From Erwinia billingiae Eb661 (lineage in GTDB: Bacteria; Pseudomonadota; Gammaproteobacteria; Enterobacterales; Enterobacteriaceae): a DNA stretch of 64,000 nt. Of the stretch, positions 1-12,437 are shown in pieces. The notes under the pieces were generated by a model. The model was given only the letters and a program-made list of their open reading frames with translations, was not told where the DNA came from and made no database searches. Where the stretch lies: the NCBI RefSeq assembly GCF_000196615.1, contig NC_014306.1:3844001-3908000 (forward strand), read 5' to 3'. Every line of letters starts with the position of its first letter. Positions within the stretch are counted from its first letter, which is position 1. Made by a program: the position numbers and the translations under genes.

Positions 1-1576
<1,576 letters not shown>

Positions 1577-1707
1577 TCACAACCCACAAGCGTCCCGAAA
1601 GACACGTGCTGTTGTAAGCATTTGAGAGACTCGAACATATCGTTAATTTCATTCTTATTACGGAGAATGAAAACGACATGTCGTTTCAATTTTCAGCTTG
1701 TTCCGGA

Positions 1708-1719
1708 TTGTTAAAGAGC
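1708..1719 (-). promoter_or_regulatory. boxA antitermination element in the 16S-23S spacer
   Basis: The minus strand reads GCTCTTTAACAA, the boxA core bound by NusB/S10 during rRNA antitermination. It lies between tRNA-Glu and 23S. The same 12-mer occurs in the 16S leader at 3648-3659, as expected for an enterobacterial rrn operon. Confidence 0.85.
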
Positions 1720-1804
1720 AAATATCTCAAACGTGACTCGTCCTTGCGGAGAGAATCAGTTTTGAGATACTGGTTGATAATGTCTTTCACTCATTATCAG
1801 GAGA

Positions 1805-1880
1805 TGGCGTCCCCAAGGGGATTCGAACCCCTGTTACAGCCGTGAAAGGGCAGTGTCCTGGGCCTCTAGACGATGGGGAC
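1805..1880 (-). tRNA. gltT-like: tRNA-Glu (anticodon UUC), rrn spacer tRNA
   Basis: The minus strand gives a 76-nt cloverleaf starting GTCCCCATCGTCTAGAGG, with anticodon loop CTTTCAC (anticodon TTC), T-arm GGTTCGAATCC and an encoded CCA end. It is the only tRNA in the 16S-23S spacer, so this is a Glu-type rrn operon, as in E. coli rrnB, rrnC, rrnE and rrnG. Like E. coli rrnG, the operon sits next to clpB. Confidence 0.97.
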
Positions 1881-1953
1881 TCTGTTACTGTTGCTCATTA
1901 CGTTTTCTATCAGACAATCTGTTGTGGACACTACGCGGGAAGGTATCTTCAGG

Positions 1954-3494
<1,541 letters not shown>

Positions 3495-3647
3495 AAAGTT
3501 CGATTTGCTGAAACAAGTTCAGCGGTGCTCAAGTGTAAAACGTCATAATGAATTTCATTATGTGTTCACTCTTAAGGCTTGATATTTTTTTGCGCCTTGC
3601 GGCGCTGATATCAATCCTGCGAGTGCCCACACAGATTGTCTGATAAA

Positions 3648-3659
3648 TTGTTAAAGAGC
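3648..3659 (-). promoter_or_regulatory. boxA antitermination element in the 16S leader
   Basis: The minus strand reads GCTCTTTAACAA downstream of P2 and about 150 nt before the 16S 5' end. It is identical to the spacer copy at 1708-1719. Confidence 0.85.
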
Positions 3660-3699
3660 GTTGCGGTAAGTGCCTTGGCGCCTTACTGCGAGGTGGCGT

Positions 3700-3727
3700 A
3701 TATTACGCTTTCCTCCTTCAGAGTCAA
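3700..3727 (-). promoter_or_regulatory. rrn P2 promoter
   Basis: On the minus strand, -35 TTGACT (3727-3722) and -10 TAATAT (3705-3700) are separated by 16 bp, followed by ACGCCACC. This matches the layout of E. coli rrn P2 promoters, including the 16-bp spacer typical of stable-RNA promoters. Confidence 0.85.
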
Positions 3728-3819
3728 CTTCTTTTTGTGAAGTTTTTCTCCGGCGATTCAGCTTCCTGAACCTCTGACCCGGTGACTCGTAAGTCGTTGT
3801 TCCGTGTCAGTGGAGGCGC

Positions 3820-3847
3820 AGTATAGGGAATTTCTGGAGACTGACAA
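3820..3847 (-). promoter_or_regulatory. rrn P1 promoter
   Basis: On the minus strand, -35 TTGTCA (3847-3842) and -10 TATACT (3825-3820) are 16 bp apart. They are followed by a GC-rich discriminator and the CACTGACACGGAACAACG segment typical of enterobacterial rrn P1 starts. A/T-rich DNA upstream (about 3850-3905) fits an UP element. The stretch from 3495 to 3969 holds only leader, promoters and the clpB terminator. Confidence 0.85.
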
Positions 3848-3930
3848 GGGCTAAATGCAAAAAAACATTCAACCGCTCAATTTTCAACCCAAAACGCCAA
3901 ATTGGCCCCTTTTACGACCACTTATTAAAC

Positions 3931-3956
3931 AAAAATGGGCCCGAAGGCCCATTTTT
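3931..3956 (-). terminator. Terminator downstream of clpB
   Basis: The minus strand forms AATGGGCC-TTCG-GGCCCATT followed by TTTTT, with an A-run in front. It lies 13 nt beyond the clpB stop codon. Confidence 0.9.
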
Positions 3957-3969
3957 ATTTTTACCGCGA

Positions 3970-6543
3970 TTACTGCTGAGCCACTATGGCATCGTCTTTT
4001 ACATCCATTTCGATCGTTTTACCCGGGATCAGTGCACCAGAAAGTATCTGCTGCGCCAGCGGGTTCTCGATCTGCTGCTGGATAGCACGCTTCAACGGAC
4101 GAGCACCATAAACCGGGTCATAGCCATTTTCAGCAAGCTTATGCAACGCAGCATCGGAAATGTGTAAGTCATATCCGCGATCGGCCAGGCGATCGTAAAG
4201 ACGCTGCAACTGAATCTTGGCTATAGAAGCAATATGCTGCTCACCCAACGGATGGAAGACCACCAGCTCATCTATACGGTTAATGAACTCCGGACGGAAG
4301 TGCTGACCGACTACCGTCATCACCACGTCTTTCATTTCCGGATAGCTAAGCGCGCCAAACCGTTCCTGAATCAGATCGGAGCCCAGGTTAGAGGTCATGA
4401 TCACCACCGTGTTGCGGAAGTCGACCGTTCTACCCTGACCATCCGTCAGACGTCCATCATCCAGAACCTGCAGTAAGATGTTGAAGACATCCGGGTGCGC
4501 TTTCTCCACCTCATCCAACAGGATCACCGAATACGGCCGGCGACGGACGGCTTCAGTCAGGTAACCGCCCTCTTCATATCCGACATAACCTGGAGGTGCA
4601 CCCACCAAACGGGATACTGAATGCTTCTCCATGAACTCGGACATATCGAGACGCACCATCGCATCGTCACTGTCGAACATAAAGTTAGCCAGCGCTTTGC
4701 ACAGCTCGGTCTTACCCACACCTGTCGGGCCAAGGAACAGGAATGAACCAATCGGACGATTAGGATCCGCCAGACCCGCACGACTACGGCGAATCGCATT
4801 CGACACGGCTTCGACCGCTTCATTCTGTCCAATCACACGCTGATGCAGATCCTGCTCCATACGCAGTAACTTATCGCGCTCCCCTTCCATCATCCTGTCG
4901 ACAGGGATCCCGGTCCAGCGAGCCAGCACGTCAGCAATTTCAACTTCGGTTACCCGGTTACGCAGCAAACGCATGGTTTTGCCTTCAGACTGCGTAGCCA
5001 GAGCCAGCTGTTTTTCCAGCTCAGGGATTTTCCCGTACTGCAGTTCAGACATCTGAGCCAGATCGCCAAGACGACGCGCCTGTTCCATTGCCAGCTTCGC
5101 CTGTTCCAGCTCAGCTTTAATTGTCTGAGTGCCGGAAAGAGAGGCTTTCTCCGATTTCCACTCTTCTTCAAGCTCAGAGTAATCACGCTCTTTCTGGTTC
5201 AGCTCATCTTCCAGCATAGACAGTCGTTTGATGCTGGCATCGTCAGTCTCTTTCTTCAGAGCCTGTTGCTCAAGCTTCAGCTGGATGATGCGGCGTTCCA
5301 GGCGATCCAGAGATTCCGGTTTTGAATCAATCTGCATACGAATGCTGGAACCGGCTTCATCAATCAGGTCGATGGCTTTATCCGGCAGCTGACGGTCGGC
5401 AATATAGCGATGCGATAAGGTTGCCGCAGCCACGATAGCCGGATCGGTGATCTGCACATGGTGGTGCAGCTCATAACGCTCTTTCAGACCACGCAGGATC
5501 GCGATGGTATCTTCCACGGTTGGCTCAGCCACATACACTTTCTGGAAACGACGCTCCAGAGCCGCATCTTTCTCAATATACTGACGATACTCATCGAGAG
5601 TGGTCGCGCCTACGCAGTGAAGCTCACCGCGAGCCAGTGCAGGTTTGAGCATGTTACCGGCATCCATCGCGCCGTCAGCTTTACCTGCGCCAACCATAGT
5701 ATGCAGCTCATCAATAAACAGAATGACATTGCCTTCCTGTTTAGAGAGATCGTTCAGTACGGCTTTCAGACGCTCTTCGAACTCACCGCGGTATTTCGCG
5801 CCGGCCACCAGCGCACCCATATCAAGAGAAAGCACCCGGCGCCCTTTCAGCCCCTCCGGCACTTCGCCATTTATGATTCGCTGGGCAAGCCCTTCGACAA
5901 TAGCGGTTTTACCTACACCAGGCTCACCGATCAAAACCGGGTTGTTTTTGGTACGGCGCTGCAGAACCTGAATGGTGCGACGAATTTCTTCATCACGACC
6001 AATCACCGGGTCCAGTTTGCCGGACTCAGCACGTTCGGTCAGGTCGATGGTGTATTTTTTCAGTGCCTGGCGCTGATCTTCAGCCCCTTGATCGTTCACG
6101 TTTTCGCCTCCACGCATTTGGTCAATTGCCTTGCTCAGTTTGTCAGTGGTTACACCGGCAGATTTCAGAAGATCGGCCAGCGAACCGCGCGACTCAAGAG
6201 CAGCCAGAACAAACAGTTCGGATGAAATGAAATTATCAGCACGTTTTTGAGCCAGCTTGTCACAGAGATTCAGAACACGAACCAGGTCCGCAGAAGGCTG
6301 AACATCGCCATCCGTTCCTTCCACCTGCGGCAAACGGCCGATAGCCTGTTCAACACTGCTGCGCAAAGCAGCGGTATCAACACCGGCGGTGGTCAGTAAA
6401 GGACGTACGGATCCGCCTTCCTGAGTCAGTAATGCACTCATTAAGTGGAGAGGTTCGATAAATTGATTGTCGCGACCCAGGGCTAAAGACTGGGCATCGG
6501 CGAGAGCAAGCTGGAATTTGTTAGTAAGACGATCCAGACGCAT
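3970..6543 (-). CDS. clpB: ATP-dependent chaperone ClpB (protein disaggregase)
   Basis: Hexameric AAA+ disaggregase that works with DnaK/DnaJ/GrpE to resolubilise aggregated proteins in the cytoplasm after heat stress. At 857 aa it has the same length as E. coli ClpB. Visible parts are the N-terminal Clp repeat domain (about 1-145), Walker A GEPGVGKT at 206-213 in the first AAA+ module, a long coiled-coil M domain (about 400-530, rich in Glu/Lys/Leu), and a second module with Walker A GPTGVGKT and Walker [10 protein letters not shown]. The start follows a sigma32-type promoter at 6579-6607 and the gene ends at its own terminator. An internal start giving a shorter form is known for E. coli ClpB but was not resolved here. 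Confidence 0.98.
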   Translation of the reverse strand: MRLDRLTNKFQLALADAQSLALGRDNQFIEPLHLMSALLTQEGGSVRPLLTTAGVDTAALRSSVEQAIGRLPQVEGTDGDVQPSADLVRVLNLCDKLAQKRADNFISSELFVLAALESRGSLADLLKSAGVTTDKLSKAIDQMRGGENVNDQGAEDQRQALKKYTIDLTERAESGKLDPVIGRDEEIRRTIQVLQRRTKNNPVLIGEPGVGKTAIVEGLAQRIINGEVPEGLKGRRVLSLDMGALVAGAKYRGEFEERLKAVLNDLSKQEGNVILFIDELHTMVGAGKADGAMDAGNMLKPALARGELHCVGATTLDEYRQYIEKDAALERRFQKVYVAEPTVEDTIAILRGLKERYELHHHVQITDPAIVAAATLSHRYIADRQLPDKAIDLIDEAGSSIRMQIDSKPESLDRLERRIIQLKLEQQALKKETDDASIKRLSMLEDELNQKERDYSELEEEWKSEKASLSGTQTIKAELEQAKLAMEQARRLGDLAQMSELQYGKIPELEKQLALATQSEGKTMRLLRNRVTEVEIADVLARWTGIPVDRMMEGERDKLLRMEQDLHQRVIGQNEAVEAVSNAIRRSRAGLADPNRPIGSFLFLGPTGVGKTELCKALANFMFDSDDAMVRLDMSEFMEKHSVSRLVGAPPGYVGYEEGGYLTEAVRRRPYSVILLDEVEKAHPDVFNILLQVLDDGRLTDGQGRTVDFRNTVVIMTSNLGSDLIQERFGALSYPEMKDVVMTVVGQHFRPEFINRIDELVVFHPLGEQHIASIAKIQLQRLYDRLADRGYDLHISDAALHKLAENGYDPVYGARPLKRAIQQQIENPLAQQILSGALIPGKTIEMDVKDDAIVAQQ

Positions 6544-6578
6544 AATTCCCCCATTCAGGTCAAATTGCTACTGGAGAT

Positions 6579-6607
6579 TAAATGAGGTCATCCCTCAAAT
6601 TTTCAAG
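6579..6607 (-). promoter_or_regulatory. Sigma32 (heat-shock) promoter of clpB
   Basis: The minus strand carries CTTGAAA (6607-6601), a 14-bp spacer and CTCATTTA (6586-6579). This fits the sigma32 pattern CTTGAAA-N13..15-CCCCATnT and resembles the heat-shock promoter of E. coli clpB. It lies about 40 nt before the ATG. Confidence 0.8.
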
Positions 6608-6668
6608 TTTAATGACCTAAATATTTTGGTGAAAAATACATCATTCTGGACCGTCTTATGGCGCTAGG

Positions 6669-7397
6669 TTATATCAGCCAGATCAAACTTGCCAGACGGC
6701 CGGTGACGCCATCGCGTCGGAAGGAGAAGAATTCAGTGGGTTTTGAGACGGTGCAAAGGCCGCCACCCGAGATGTGGCGCACTCCGCTGCGGACTAAACG
6801 CTCTCTGGCAAGTTGCCAAATATCCGCATAATATTTTTCACCAACAGGCCTGAAAGCCCTGTCACTGTGCATTTTTTGCGCTAAAAATGCGTCCCGAACC
6901 TCGGGACCCACTTCAAAAGCGTCTGGCCCGATCGCCGGCCCCAGCCAGGCATGTATCTCTTCCGGCGGCGCATTAAATGCTGCCAGCGTCGATTCCAGTA
7001 CGCCCTGGCAAAGACCTCGCCAGCCAGCATGTGCCGCCGCCACTTCCTTGCCATCTGAAGAACAAAAAAGCACCGGCAAACAGTCGGCTGTCATCACGGC
7101 GCAAGGTATTCCGCGCTGACGGGTGTAAACGGCATCCGCCTTTAAGCTGTCAGGTTGACCGCCCGTCAGGTGAAGCACCTCACTACCATGAACTTGTTCA
7201 AGCCAGACTGGCATTGCAGGCAGCTCGCCCAGCTCAACCAGACGCTGACGATTAGCCTGCACATGCAGAGGATTATCCCCCACATGTGCGCCAAGATTCA
7301 GTGAGTCCCACGGCAAGCAGCTTACGCCACCCACCCGGGTTGAGCTGCATGCCCGCACAGTGGCAGGCAGCGTCCAGTCAGGCGTGATCAGGCTCAT
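6669..7397 (-). CDS. pgeF: Purine nucleoside phosphorylase / laccase-domain protein PgeF (YfiH)
   Basis: DUF152/YfiH family protein of 242 aa, close to the 243 aa of E. coli. E. coli YfiH (PgeF) is described as a peptidoglycan-editing factor that removes mis-incorporated L-Ser from UDP-MurNAc; related proteins act on purine nucleosides. Family signatures visible are TADCLPVLF near residue 103, AAHAGWRGL near 119 (His/Cys zinc-site region) and the C-terminal FFSFRRDGVTGR. The ATG overlaps the rluD stop by one base (TAATG), so the two are translationally coupled in one operon that may continue to clpB. Confidence 0.95.
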   Translation of the reverse strand: MSLITPDWTLPATVRACSSTRVGGVSCLPWDSLNLGAHVGDNPLHVQANRQRLVELGELPAMPVWLEQVHGSEVLHLTGGQPDSLKADAVYTRQRGIPCAVMTADCLPVLFCSSDGKEVAAAHAGWRGLCQGVLESTLAAFNAPPEEIHAWLGPAIGPDAFEVGPEVRDAFLAQKMHSDRAFRPVGEKYYADIWQLARERLVRSGVRHISGGGLCTVSKPTEFFSFRRDGVTGRLASLIWLI

Positions 7398-8374
7398 TAC
7401 CAGTCCATCTGATCCTTGAATTCAGCGGTATCCGCTTTCATCTCTGCGATCAGGTCAACCATATCCTGAGGCAACGGCGCATGCCATTCCATTTCAATGC
7501 CGCTAATCGGATGGTACAGGCGAAGCATGGTGGCATGCAGAGCCTGACGATCGAACTTACGCAGCATCGCAATAAATGACTCCGACGCGCCCTTCGGCGG
7601 ACGCGGACGGCCACCGTATAACTGATCGCCCACCAGCGGATGGTTAATGTGCGCCATATGGACACGGATCTGGTGAGTACGGCCGGTTTCCAGACGCAGA
7701 CGCAGGCGCGTATGCACACGGAAATGCTCCATGATGCGGTAATGCGTAGTGGCAGGTTTACCGGTTGGGTGAACCGCCATATGCGTACGCTTGGTGGAGT
7801 GACGGCTGATAGGCTCGTCAACCGTACCGCCCGCTGTCATTCTGCCGATCGCCACAGCTTCATACTCACGGGTGATTTCTCTTAACTGCAAAGATTCCAC
7901 CAGATGCGTTTGCGCTGGAACGGTCTTCGCCACCACCATCAGACCCGTTGTGTCTTTATCGAGGCGATGAACGATACCCGCACGCGGCACGTCAGCGATG
8001 GCCGGGAAATGATGCAACAGTGCATTCAGCACGGTGCCATCGGGATTACCGGCACCGGGATGGACAACCAGACCGCGTGGTTTGTTGATGACCAGAATGT
8101 CTTCATCTTCATATACGATGTCTAAAGGAATGTCCTGCGCTTCCCAGCGTGCTTCTTCTTCAATTTCGGCATCAATAGCGATTTGTTCGCTACCGAGCAC
8201 TTTTTCCTTCGGTTTGTCGATGATTACGCCATTGACGGTGACGCGACGGTCGAGAATCCACTCTTTTATGCGAGATCGAGAATAATCAGGGAACAATTCG
8301 GCCAAAGCCTGATCTAAGCGTTGTCCGAGTTGTGATTCGGATACCGTTGCGTTGAGTTTTACTTGTTGTGCCAT
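7397..8374 (-). CDS. rluD: 23S rRNA pseudouridine(1911/1915/1917) synthase RluD
   Basis: Converts three uridines in helix 69 of 23S rRNA to pseudouridine, needed for normal ribosome assembly and termination. The 325-aa protein has an N-terminal S4 RNA-binding domain (about 18-80) and the RluA-family catalytic motif HRLDKDTTGL around residue 136, where the Asp is the nucleophile. E. coli RluD is 326 aa. It is divergent from bamD and overlaps pgeF by one base, matching the E. coli order. Confidence 0.97.
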   Translation of the reverse strand: MAQQVKLNATVSESQLGQRLDQALAELFPDYSRSRIKEWILDRRVTVNGVIIDKPKEKVLGSEQIAIDAEIEEEARWEAQDIPLDIVYEDEDILVINKPRGLVVHPGAGNPDGTVLNALLHHFPAIADVPRAGIVHRLDKDTTGLMVVAKTVPAQTHLVESLQLREITREYEAVAIGRMTAGGTVDEPISRHSTKRTHMAVHPTGKPATTHYRIMEHFRVHTRLRLRLETGRTHQIRVHMAHINHPLVGDQLYGGRPRPPKGASESFIAMLRKFDRQALHATMLRLYHPISGIEMEWHAPLPQDMVDLIAEMKADTAEFKDQMDW

Positions 8375-8504
8375 AAACAGCTTCTTCGTTAACGTTGGGT
8401 TTTCACGGCGATGCCGTTTAATATAATGTGCTATTGTACCTGGTCACTATCGGGAGCTACATGGACAGCTTCCTGAATAACACTCTGAGGATAATCAAAT
8501 CGTC

Positions 8505-9236
8505 ATGACGCGTATGAAATATCTGGTGGCTGCAGCCACGTTGAGCCTGGCATTGGCTGGTTGTTCCGGTTCGAAGGAAACGGTGCCTGACAATCCGCCT
8601 TCTGAAATCTATGCCACAGCCCAGCAAAAACTGCAGGACGGTAACTTTAAAGGAGCAATAACGCAACTGGAAGCGCTTGATAACCGCTACCCGTTCGGCC
8701 CTTACTCCCAGCAAGTTCAGCTAGACTTGATCTACGCTTACTACAAAAATGCCGATTTGCCGCTGGCGCAGGCCGCAATTGACCGCTTCATGCGTCTGAA
8801 TCCAACCCACCCGAATATTGATTACGTGATTTATATGCGTGGTCTGACGGATATGGCGCTGGACGATAGCGCACTGCAGGGCTTTTTCGGCATCGACCGC
8901 TCTGACCGCGATCCGACGCATGCGCGTGACGCCTTCCATGATTTCTCTCAGCTGCTGCGCGGTTACCCGAACAGTCAATATGCAACAGATGCAAGAAAGC
9001 GTCTGGTGTATCTGAAAGATCGTCTGGCGAAATATGAATTATCCGTTGCTCAATTCTACACTAAGCGCGAGGCTTATGTCGCAGTAGTTAACCGTGTTGA
9101 GCAAATGATGAAAGATTATCCGGACACTCAGGCTACGCGCACGGCACTGCCACTGATGGAAAATGCATACCGTCAGCTGCAGTTAAATGCTGAAGCGGAC
9201 AAAGTCGCTAAGTTGATTGCAGCAAATCAGGCTTAA
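8505..9236 (+). CDS. bamD: Outer-membrane protein assembly factor BamD
   Basis: Essential lipoprotein of the BAM complex, which folds beta-barrel proteins into the outer membrane. The 243-aa protein starts with a lipoprotein signal whose lipobox LAGC places the acylated Cys at residue 20. TPR-like helices fill the rest, with the family segments [20 protein letters not shown] and [21 protein letters not shown]. coli BamD is 245 aa and also starts MTRMKYL. It is divergent from rluD and followed by a strong terminator. Confidence 0.97.
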   Translation: MTRMKYLVAAATLSLALAGCSGSKETVPDNPPSEIYATAQQKLQDGNFKGAITQLEALDNRYPFGPYSQQVQLDLIYAYYKNADLPLAQAAIDRFMRLNPTHPNIDYVIYMRGLTDMALDDSALQGFFGIDRSDRDPTHARDAFHDFSQLLRGYPNSQYATDARKRLVYLKDRLAKYELSVAQFYTKREAYVAVVNRVEQMMKDYPDTQATRTALPLMENAYRQLQLNAEADKVAKLIAANQA

Positions 9237-9247
9237 GCGTTGAAATG

Positions 9248-9278
9248 AAAAATGGCAGCCCGTGGCTGCCATTTTTTT
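9248..9278 (+). terminator. Rho-independent terminator after bamD
   Basis: AATGGCAGCC-CGT-GGCTGCCATT stem followed by a T-run, 11 nt past the bamD stop. Confidence 0.92.
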
Positions 9279-9423
9279 GCTCAGAATTCCTGCTAATTGC
9301 CCAGTTCTCTTCTGAGTTATCCAGTCAATAATGCCCGCTAAAAAGCGCCCCGACAACCCCCATTTCAGCATTTCTCCTCCCATCTCACAGATTTCTCCAC
9401 ATTGACAAAAAGTGACAAAAAAA

Positions 9424-9465
9424 CGTGATGTGAATCACGCATAAACCTCTTTTTCGAGGTATGCT
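9424..9465 (+). promoter_or_regulatory. CRP-type site and promoter of raiA
   Basis: CGTGATGTGAATCACG at 9424-9439 is a near-perfect inverted repeat of the CRP form TGTGA-N6-TCACA. A -10-like TATGCT lies at 9460-9465. That puts the likely start near 9472-9473 and the CRP centre at about -41, the class II activator position. Cyclic-AMP-CRP control of the hibernation factor is reported in E. coli. The rest of 9279-9504 shows no gene. Confidence 0.65.
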
Positions 9466-9504
9466 GGACCTACATTCGACGGAAATGACAGAGAGGTAAG
9501 CACT

Positions 9505-9837
9505 ATGGTTCTGAACATTACCAGCAAGCACATGGAAATCACTCCGGCTATCCGCCAACATGTCGAAGACCGTCTCGCCAAGCTCGAAAAATGGCAAACT
9601 GACCTGATAAAACCCCATATCGTTCTTTCAAAGGAGCCGAAGGAATTTGTCGCTGATGCCACCATCAATACGCCAAATGGCCCGCTGGTCGCCAGCGCGA
9701 AGCATGATGATATGTATACGGCTATCAATGATCTGATCGGAAAACTGGAACGCCAGCTGAACAAGGTTCAGCATAAAGGTGAAGCGCGCCGCGCCAATGC
9801 CAGTGTGAAAGACCTGAGCATCATCGATCAGGAATAG
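9505..9837 (+). CDS. raiA: Ribosome-associated inhibitor / hibernation factor RaiA (YfiA)
   Basis: Short HPF/YfiA-family protein that binds the 30S decoding channel, stabilises 70S monomers and blocks translation in stationary phase or cold. The 110 aa compare with 113 in E. coli. The conserved start [24 protein letters not shown] and basic patch ([12 protein letters not shown], about 78-90) are present. An AGAGAGG Shine-Dalgarno precedes the ATG. The gene is single, with its own CRP-type promoter and terminator, upstream of pheL-pheA as in E. coli. Confidence 0.97.
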   Translation: MVLNITSKHMEITPAIRQHVEDRLAKLEKWQTDLIKPHIVLSKEPKEFVADATINTPNGPLVASAKHDDMYTAINDLIGKLERQLNKVQHKGEARRANASVKDLSIIDQE

Positions 9838-9853
9838 ACGTCAAAAGGAAGAT

Positions 9854-9877
9854 AACGCGCCTCAGGGCGCGTTTTTT
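9854..9877 (+). terminator. Terminator after raiA
   Basis: ACGCGCC-TCAG-GGCGCGT stem with a T-run, 17 nt past the raiA stop. In Salmonella a small RNA (RaiZ) is processed from the raiA 3' end; the short 3' region here could only encode a comparable fragment with part of the coding sequence. Confidence 0.9.
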
Positions 9878-9935
9878 ATTGACAGAAATAAATTGCAGCG
9901 GTTACTTTAAACGCTCTCCGGTTCTGGATAGCACA

Positions 9936-9992
9936 ATGCACAAACGACCGTTCTTCTTCGCATTCTTTTTTACCTTCTTTACCTTCCCCTGA
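9936..9992 (+). CDS. pheL: pheA leader peptide PheL
   Basis: Eighteen-residue leader peptide MHKRPFFFAFFFTFFTFP, with nine Phe codons in fourteen residues. Ribosome stalling on these codons when charged tRNA-Phe is scarce prevents formation of the terminator at 10040-10068 and allows pheA transcription. The E. coli leader is 15 aa with seven Phe, so this one is slightly longer, with an extra Thr-Phe-Phe unit. The ORF is too short for usual gene callers. Confidence 0.93.
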   Translation: MHKRPFFFAFFFTFFTFP

Positions 9993-10039
9993 TTGGGAGG
10001 CAATTCGTCGTGTAAGAATGAATGCGAAGACGAACTACA

Positions 10040-10068
10040 AAGCCTCCCCAGCGGGAGGCTTTTTTTTT
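10040..10068 (+). terminator. pheA attenuator
   Basis: AAGCCTCCC-CAGC-GGGAGGCTT stem followed by eight or more T, 24 nt before the pheA ATG. It works with the Phe-rich leader peptide as a transcription attenuator. Confidence 0.92.
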
Positions 10069-10091
10069 ATGAACATCTGACAGGTAGCCTT

Positions 10092-11252
10092 ATGACCCCT
10101 GAGAATCCCCTGCTCGGCCTGCGCGATAAAATCAGCGCGCTGGATGAACAACTGCTGAATATGCTTGCTCAACGCCGGGCGCTGGCGATTGAGGTTGCAA
10201 CGGCGAAGATGGCAACACATCGCCCTATCCGCGACATCGACCGCGAGCGAGACCTGCTTGAGCATCTGATTACCCTTGGCAAAGGCCACAAGCTGGACGC
10301 GCATTACATCACGCGTCTGTTTCAGCTGATTATCGAAGACTCGGTGCTGACGCAGCAAGCCCTGCTGCAAAAGCACCTCAATAAGACCACGGCTCAATCC
10401 GCACGCGTTGCCTTCCTCGGCCCGAAAGGTTCTTACTCCCATCTGGCTGCACGCAACTACGCCGCGCGCCATTTTGAGACATTTATCGAAAGCGGCTGTC
10501 TGAAATTCCAGGACATCTTTAATCAGGTCGAAACCGGCCAGGCGGACTATGCGGTGTTGCCAATTGAAAATACCAGCTCCGGCTCGATCAACGATGTCTA
10601 TGACCTGCTGCAGCTGACCAGCCTTTCAATTGTCGGCGAGATGACCATTCCGATCGATCACTGCGTGCTGGTCAACGGCAGCACCGATCTGCAACAAATC
10701 GAGACGGTTTACAGTCATCCTCAGCCTTTCCAGCAGTGTAGCCAGTTCATTAATCGCTATCCGCACTGGAAAATTGAGTACACCGAAAGCACTGCTGCCG
10801 CGATGGAAAAAGTCGCCGCCATGGACTCGCCTAAAGTTGCCGCCATTGGCAGCGAAGCAGGCGGAGATCTTTATGGGCTGCAGGTACTGGAACGTAACCT
10901 GGCGAATCAGAAGCAAAATATCACCCGCTTCATTATCCTCGCCCGCAAACCGGTAGAGGTGACGCCGCAGGTTCCCGCTAAAACCACGCTGATTATGGCT
11001 ACAGGCCAGCAAGCGGGTGCGCTGGTAGAAGCCCTGCTGGTTCTGCGTCAGCACAACCTGGTGATGAGTAAGCTGGAATCCCGTCCCATCAACGGCAATC
11101 CATGGGAAGAGATGTTTTATATCGATTTCCAGGGCAACCTGCGTTCCGATGAGGTTCAGCAGGCATTGAAAGAGCTGACGCCGATTACCCGTTCCCTGAA
11201 AGTGCTGGGTTGCTACCCGAGCGAAAACGTTATCCCGGTTGAACCTGAATAA
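10092..11252 (+). CDS. pheA: Bifunctional chorismate mutase / prephenate dehydratase
   Basis: Makes phenylpyruvate from chorismate via prephenate in phenylalanine synthesis. The 386 aa equal the E. coli length. The domains are AroQ-type chorismate mutase (about 1-90, with [10 protein letters not shown]), prephenate dehydratase (about 104-285, [14 protein letters not shown] and the catalytic Thr region ENTSSGSI), and an ACT domain (about 299-375) with the Phe-binding ESRP motif. The ATG at 10092 was chosen because the open frame extending upstream runs through the attenuator. It is controlled by pheL. Confidence 0.97.
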   Translation: MTPENPLLGLRDKISALDEQLLNMLAQRRALAIEVATAKMATHRPIRDIDRERDLLEHLITLGKGHKLDAHYITRLFQLIIEDSVLTQQALLQKHLNKTTAQSARVAFLGPKGSYSHLAARNYAARHFETFIESGCLKFQDIFNQVETGQADYAVLPIENTSSGSINDVYDLLQLTSLSIVGEMTIPIDHCVLVNGSTDLQQIETVYSHPQPFQQCSQFINRYPHWKIEYTESTAAAMEKVAAMDSPKVAAIGSEAGGDLYGLQVLERNLANQKQNITRFIILARKPVEVTPQVPAKTTLIMATGQQAGALVEALLVLRQHNLVMSKLESRPINGNPWEEMFYIDFQGNLRSDEVQQALKELTPITRSLKVLGCYPSENVIPVEPE

Positions 11253-11324
11253 GCTTTAACGCCTTCCAGGCATTGGCCATCTCAACCCCGGCCGATGCCT
11301 CCTCGACTTGTTTGCGCAGAATCA

Positions 11325-11369
11325 TTGTCTCCTTTCGACCTAACGCTATATTATGCTTTATATAACGTT
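11325..11369 (+). promoter_or_regulatory. Promoter overlapped by a ModE-type box
   Basis: The arms AACGCTATATT (11342-11352) and TATATAACGTT (11359-11369) form an inverted repeat around 6 bp. This is the form described for the molybdate-responsive repressor/activator ModE (CGnTATATA-N6-TATATnnCG). A promoter with -35 TTGTCT (11325-11330), a 16-bp spacer and -10 TATATT (11347-11352) lies partly inside the box, so occupied ModE should repress. It lies 15 bp before the ATG of the next gene. Confidence 0.75.
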
Positions 11370-11384
11370 ACTCAGGGAATCACC

Positions 11385-12437
11385 ATGTTGCGCGCCTTCA
11401 AGACTGCTGCTTTTACCGCCCTACTCGCCCTTGCTCCTTTTTGCTCCCAGGCTGCCCGTCAGGTCACCGATCAGTTAGGCCGGCAGGTCACCATCCCGGA
11501 TCGTGTCGATCGCGTGGTGGTTCTGCAGCATCAGACGCTGAACCTGTTAGTCCAGCTCGACGCGACCAATACCATGGTTGGCATTCTGGGTAACTGGAAA
11601 CAACAGTTAGGAGACGGCTATCAGCGTCTGGTCCCGCAGCTGGCCACCATTCCTGCGCTGGGCGATCTGACGCATGTTGACGTGGAGAAATTGGTCGCGC
11701 TGCATCCGCAGGTAGTTTTTGTCACCAACTACGCCCCGAAAGAGATGATCGACCAGATCCAAAACCTTGGCATTGCGGTGATTGCGATTTCACTGCGTAG
11801 CGGTGATGAGAAACAGCAAGGTGAACTGAACCCTCAGTTACAGAACGAAGATCAGGCTTATAACCAGGGCCTGAAGGACGGGATCAGATTGATCGGTGAG
11901 GTGGTAAACCATCAGCCACAGGCCGAAGCGCTGATTAAAGCGACTTTTGACGAGCGCCAGCAAACGGCGGATCGACTGAAAGACATTCCTGCCGAACGGC
12001 GGATCCGCGCTTATATGGCCAATCCGGATCTGACGACTTATGGTTCCGGAAAATACACCGGGTTGATGATGGCACATGCCGGTGCGTTGAACGTCGCGGC
12101 AGCCACGGTCAAAGGCTTCAAGCAGGTCTCGATGGAGCAAATCATCGCCTGGAACCCGCAGGTGATCTTTGTACAGGACCGTTACCCAAAAGTGATCGAT
12201 GAGATCAATCAGCAGCCAGCCTGGCAAGCCGTAGATGCGGTAAAAAATCACCGCGTTTATCTGATGCCTGAGTATGCAAAGGCCTGGGGTTATCCAATGC
12301 CGGAAGCGCTGGCACTGGGCGAACTGTGGATGGCGAAGAAGCTGTATCCTGAAAAATTCAGCGATATCGATATGCAGAAAAGAGCCGACAGCTGGTATCA
12401 ACGTTTCTACCGTACTCACTACGTTGGCGGTAATTGA
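11385..12437 (+). CDS. Periplasmic ABC-type substrate-binding protein, PF01497 family, MolA-like by regulation
   Basis: The 350-aa exported protein has a signal peptide (Arg/Lys start, hydrophobic core, cleavage likely after FCSQA). Its body is typical of class III binding proteins for metal chelates, cobalamin and oxyanions (FecB/BtuF fold): early RVVVLQHQTLNLLVQL, NLLVQLDATNTMVGI, and a long central helix near 180-200. MolA of Haemophilus, which binds molybdate and tungstate, belongs to this fold class. The ModE box directly upstream makes a molybdenum or tungsten role the best guess, but a siderophore-type ligand is not excluded. No permease or ATPase gene is next to it. The downstream gene overlaps its stop. 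The ATG at 11385 is preferred over the longer frame, which would start before the ModE box. Confidence 0.8.
   Translation: MLRAFKTAAFTALLALAPFCSQAARQVTDQLGRQVTIPDRVDRVVVLQHQTLNLLVQLDATNTMVGILGNWKQQLGDGYQRLVPQLATIPALGDLTHVDVEKLVALHPQVVFVTNYAPKEMIDQIQNLGIAVIAISLRSGDEKQQGELNPQLQNEDQAYNQGLKDGIRLIGEVVNHQPQAEALIKATFDERQQTADRLKDIPAERRIRAYMANPDLTTYGSGKYTGLMMAHAGALNVAAATVKGFKQVSMEQIIAWNPQVIFVQDRYPKVIDEINQQPAWQAVDAVKNHRVYLMPEYAKAWGYPMPEALALGELWMAKKLYPEKFSDIDMQKRADSWYQRFYRTHYVGGN

Noticed and set aside
5458-6225. 255-codon frame opposite clpB
   Set aside because: Shadow of the clpB reading frame. It has no family features and no promoter.
11268-11300. Inverted repeat AGGCAT…ATGCCT after pheA, considered as a terminator
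   Set aside because: No T-run follows on either strand. It may weakly end pheA transcripts but the evidence is too thin.
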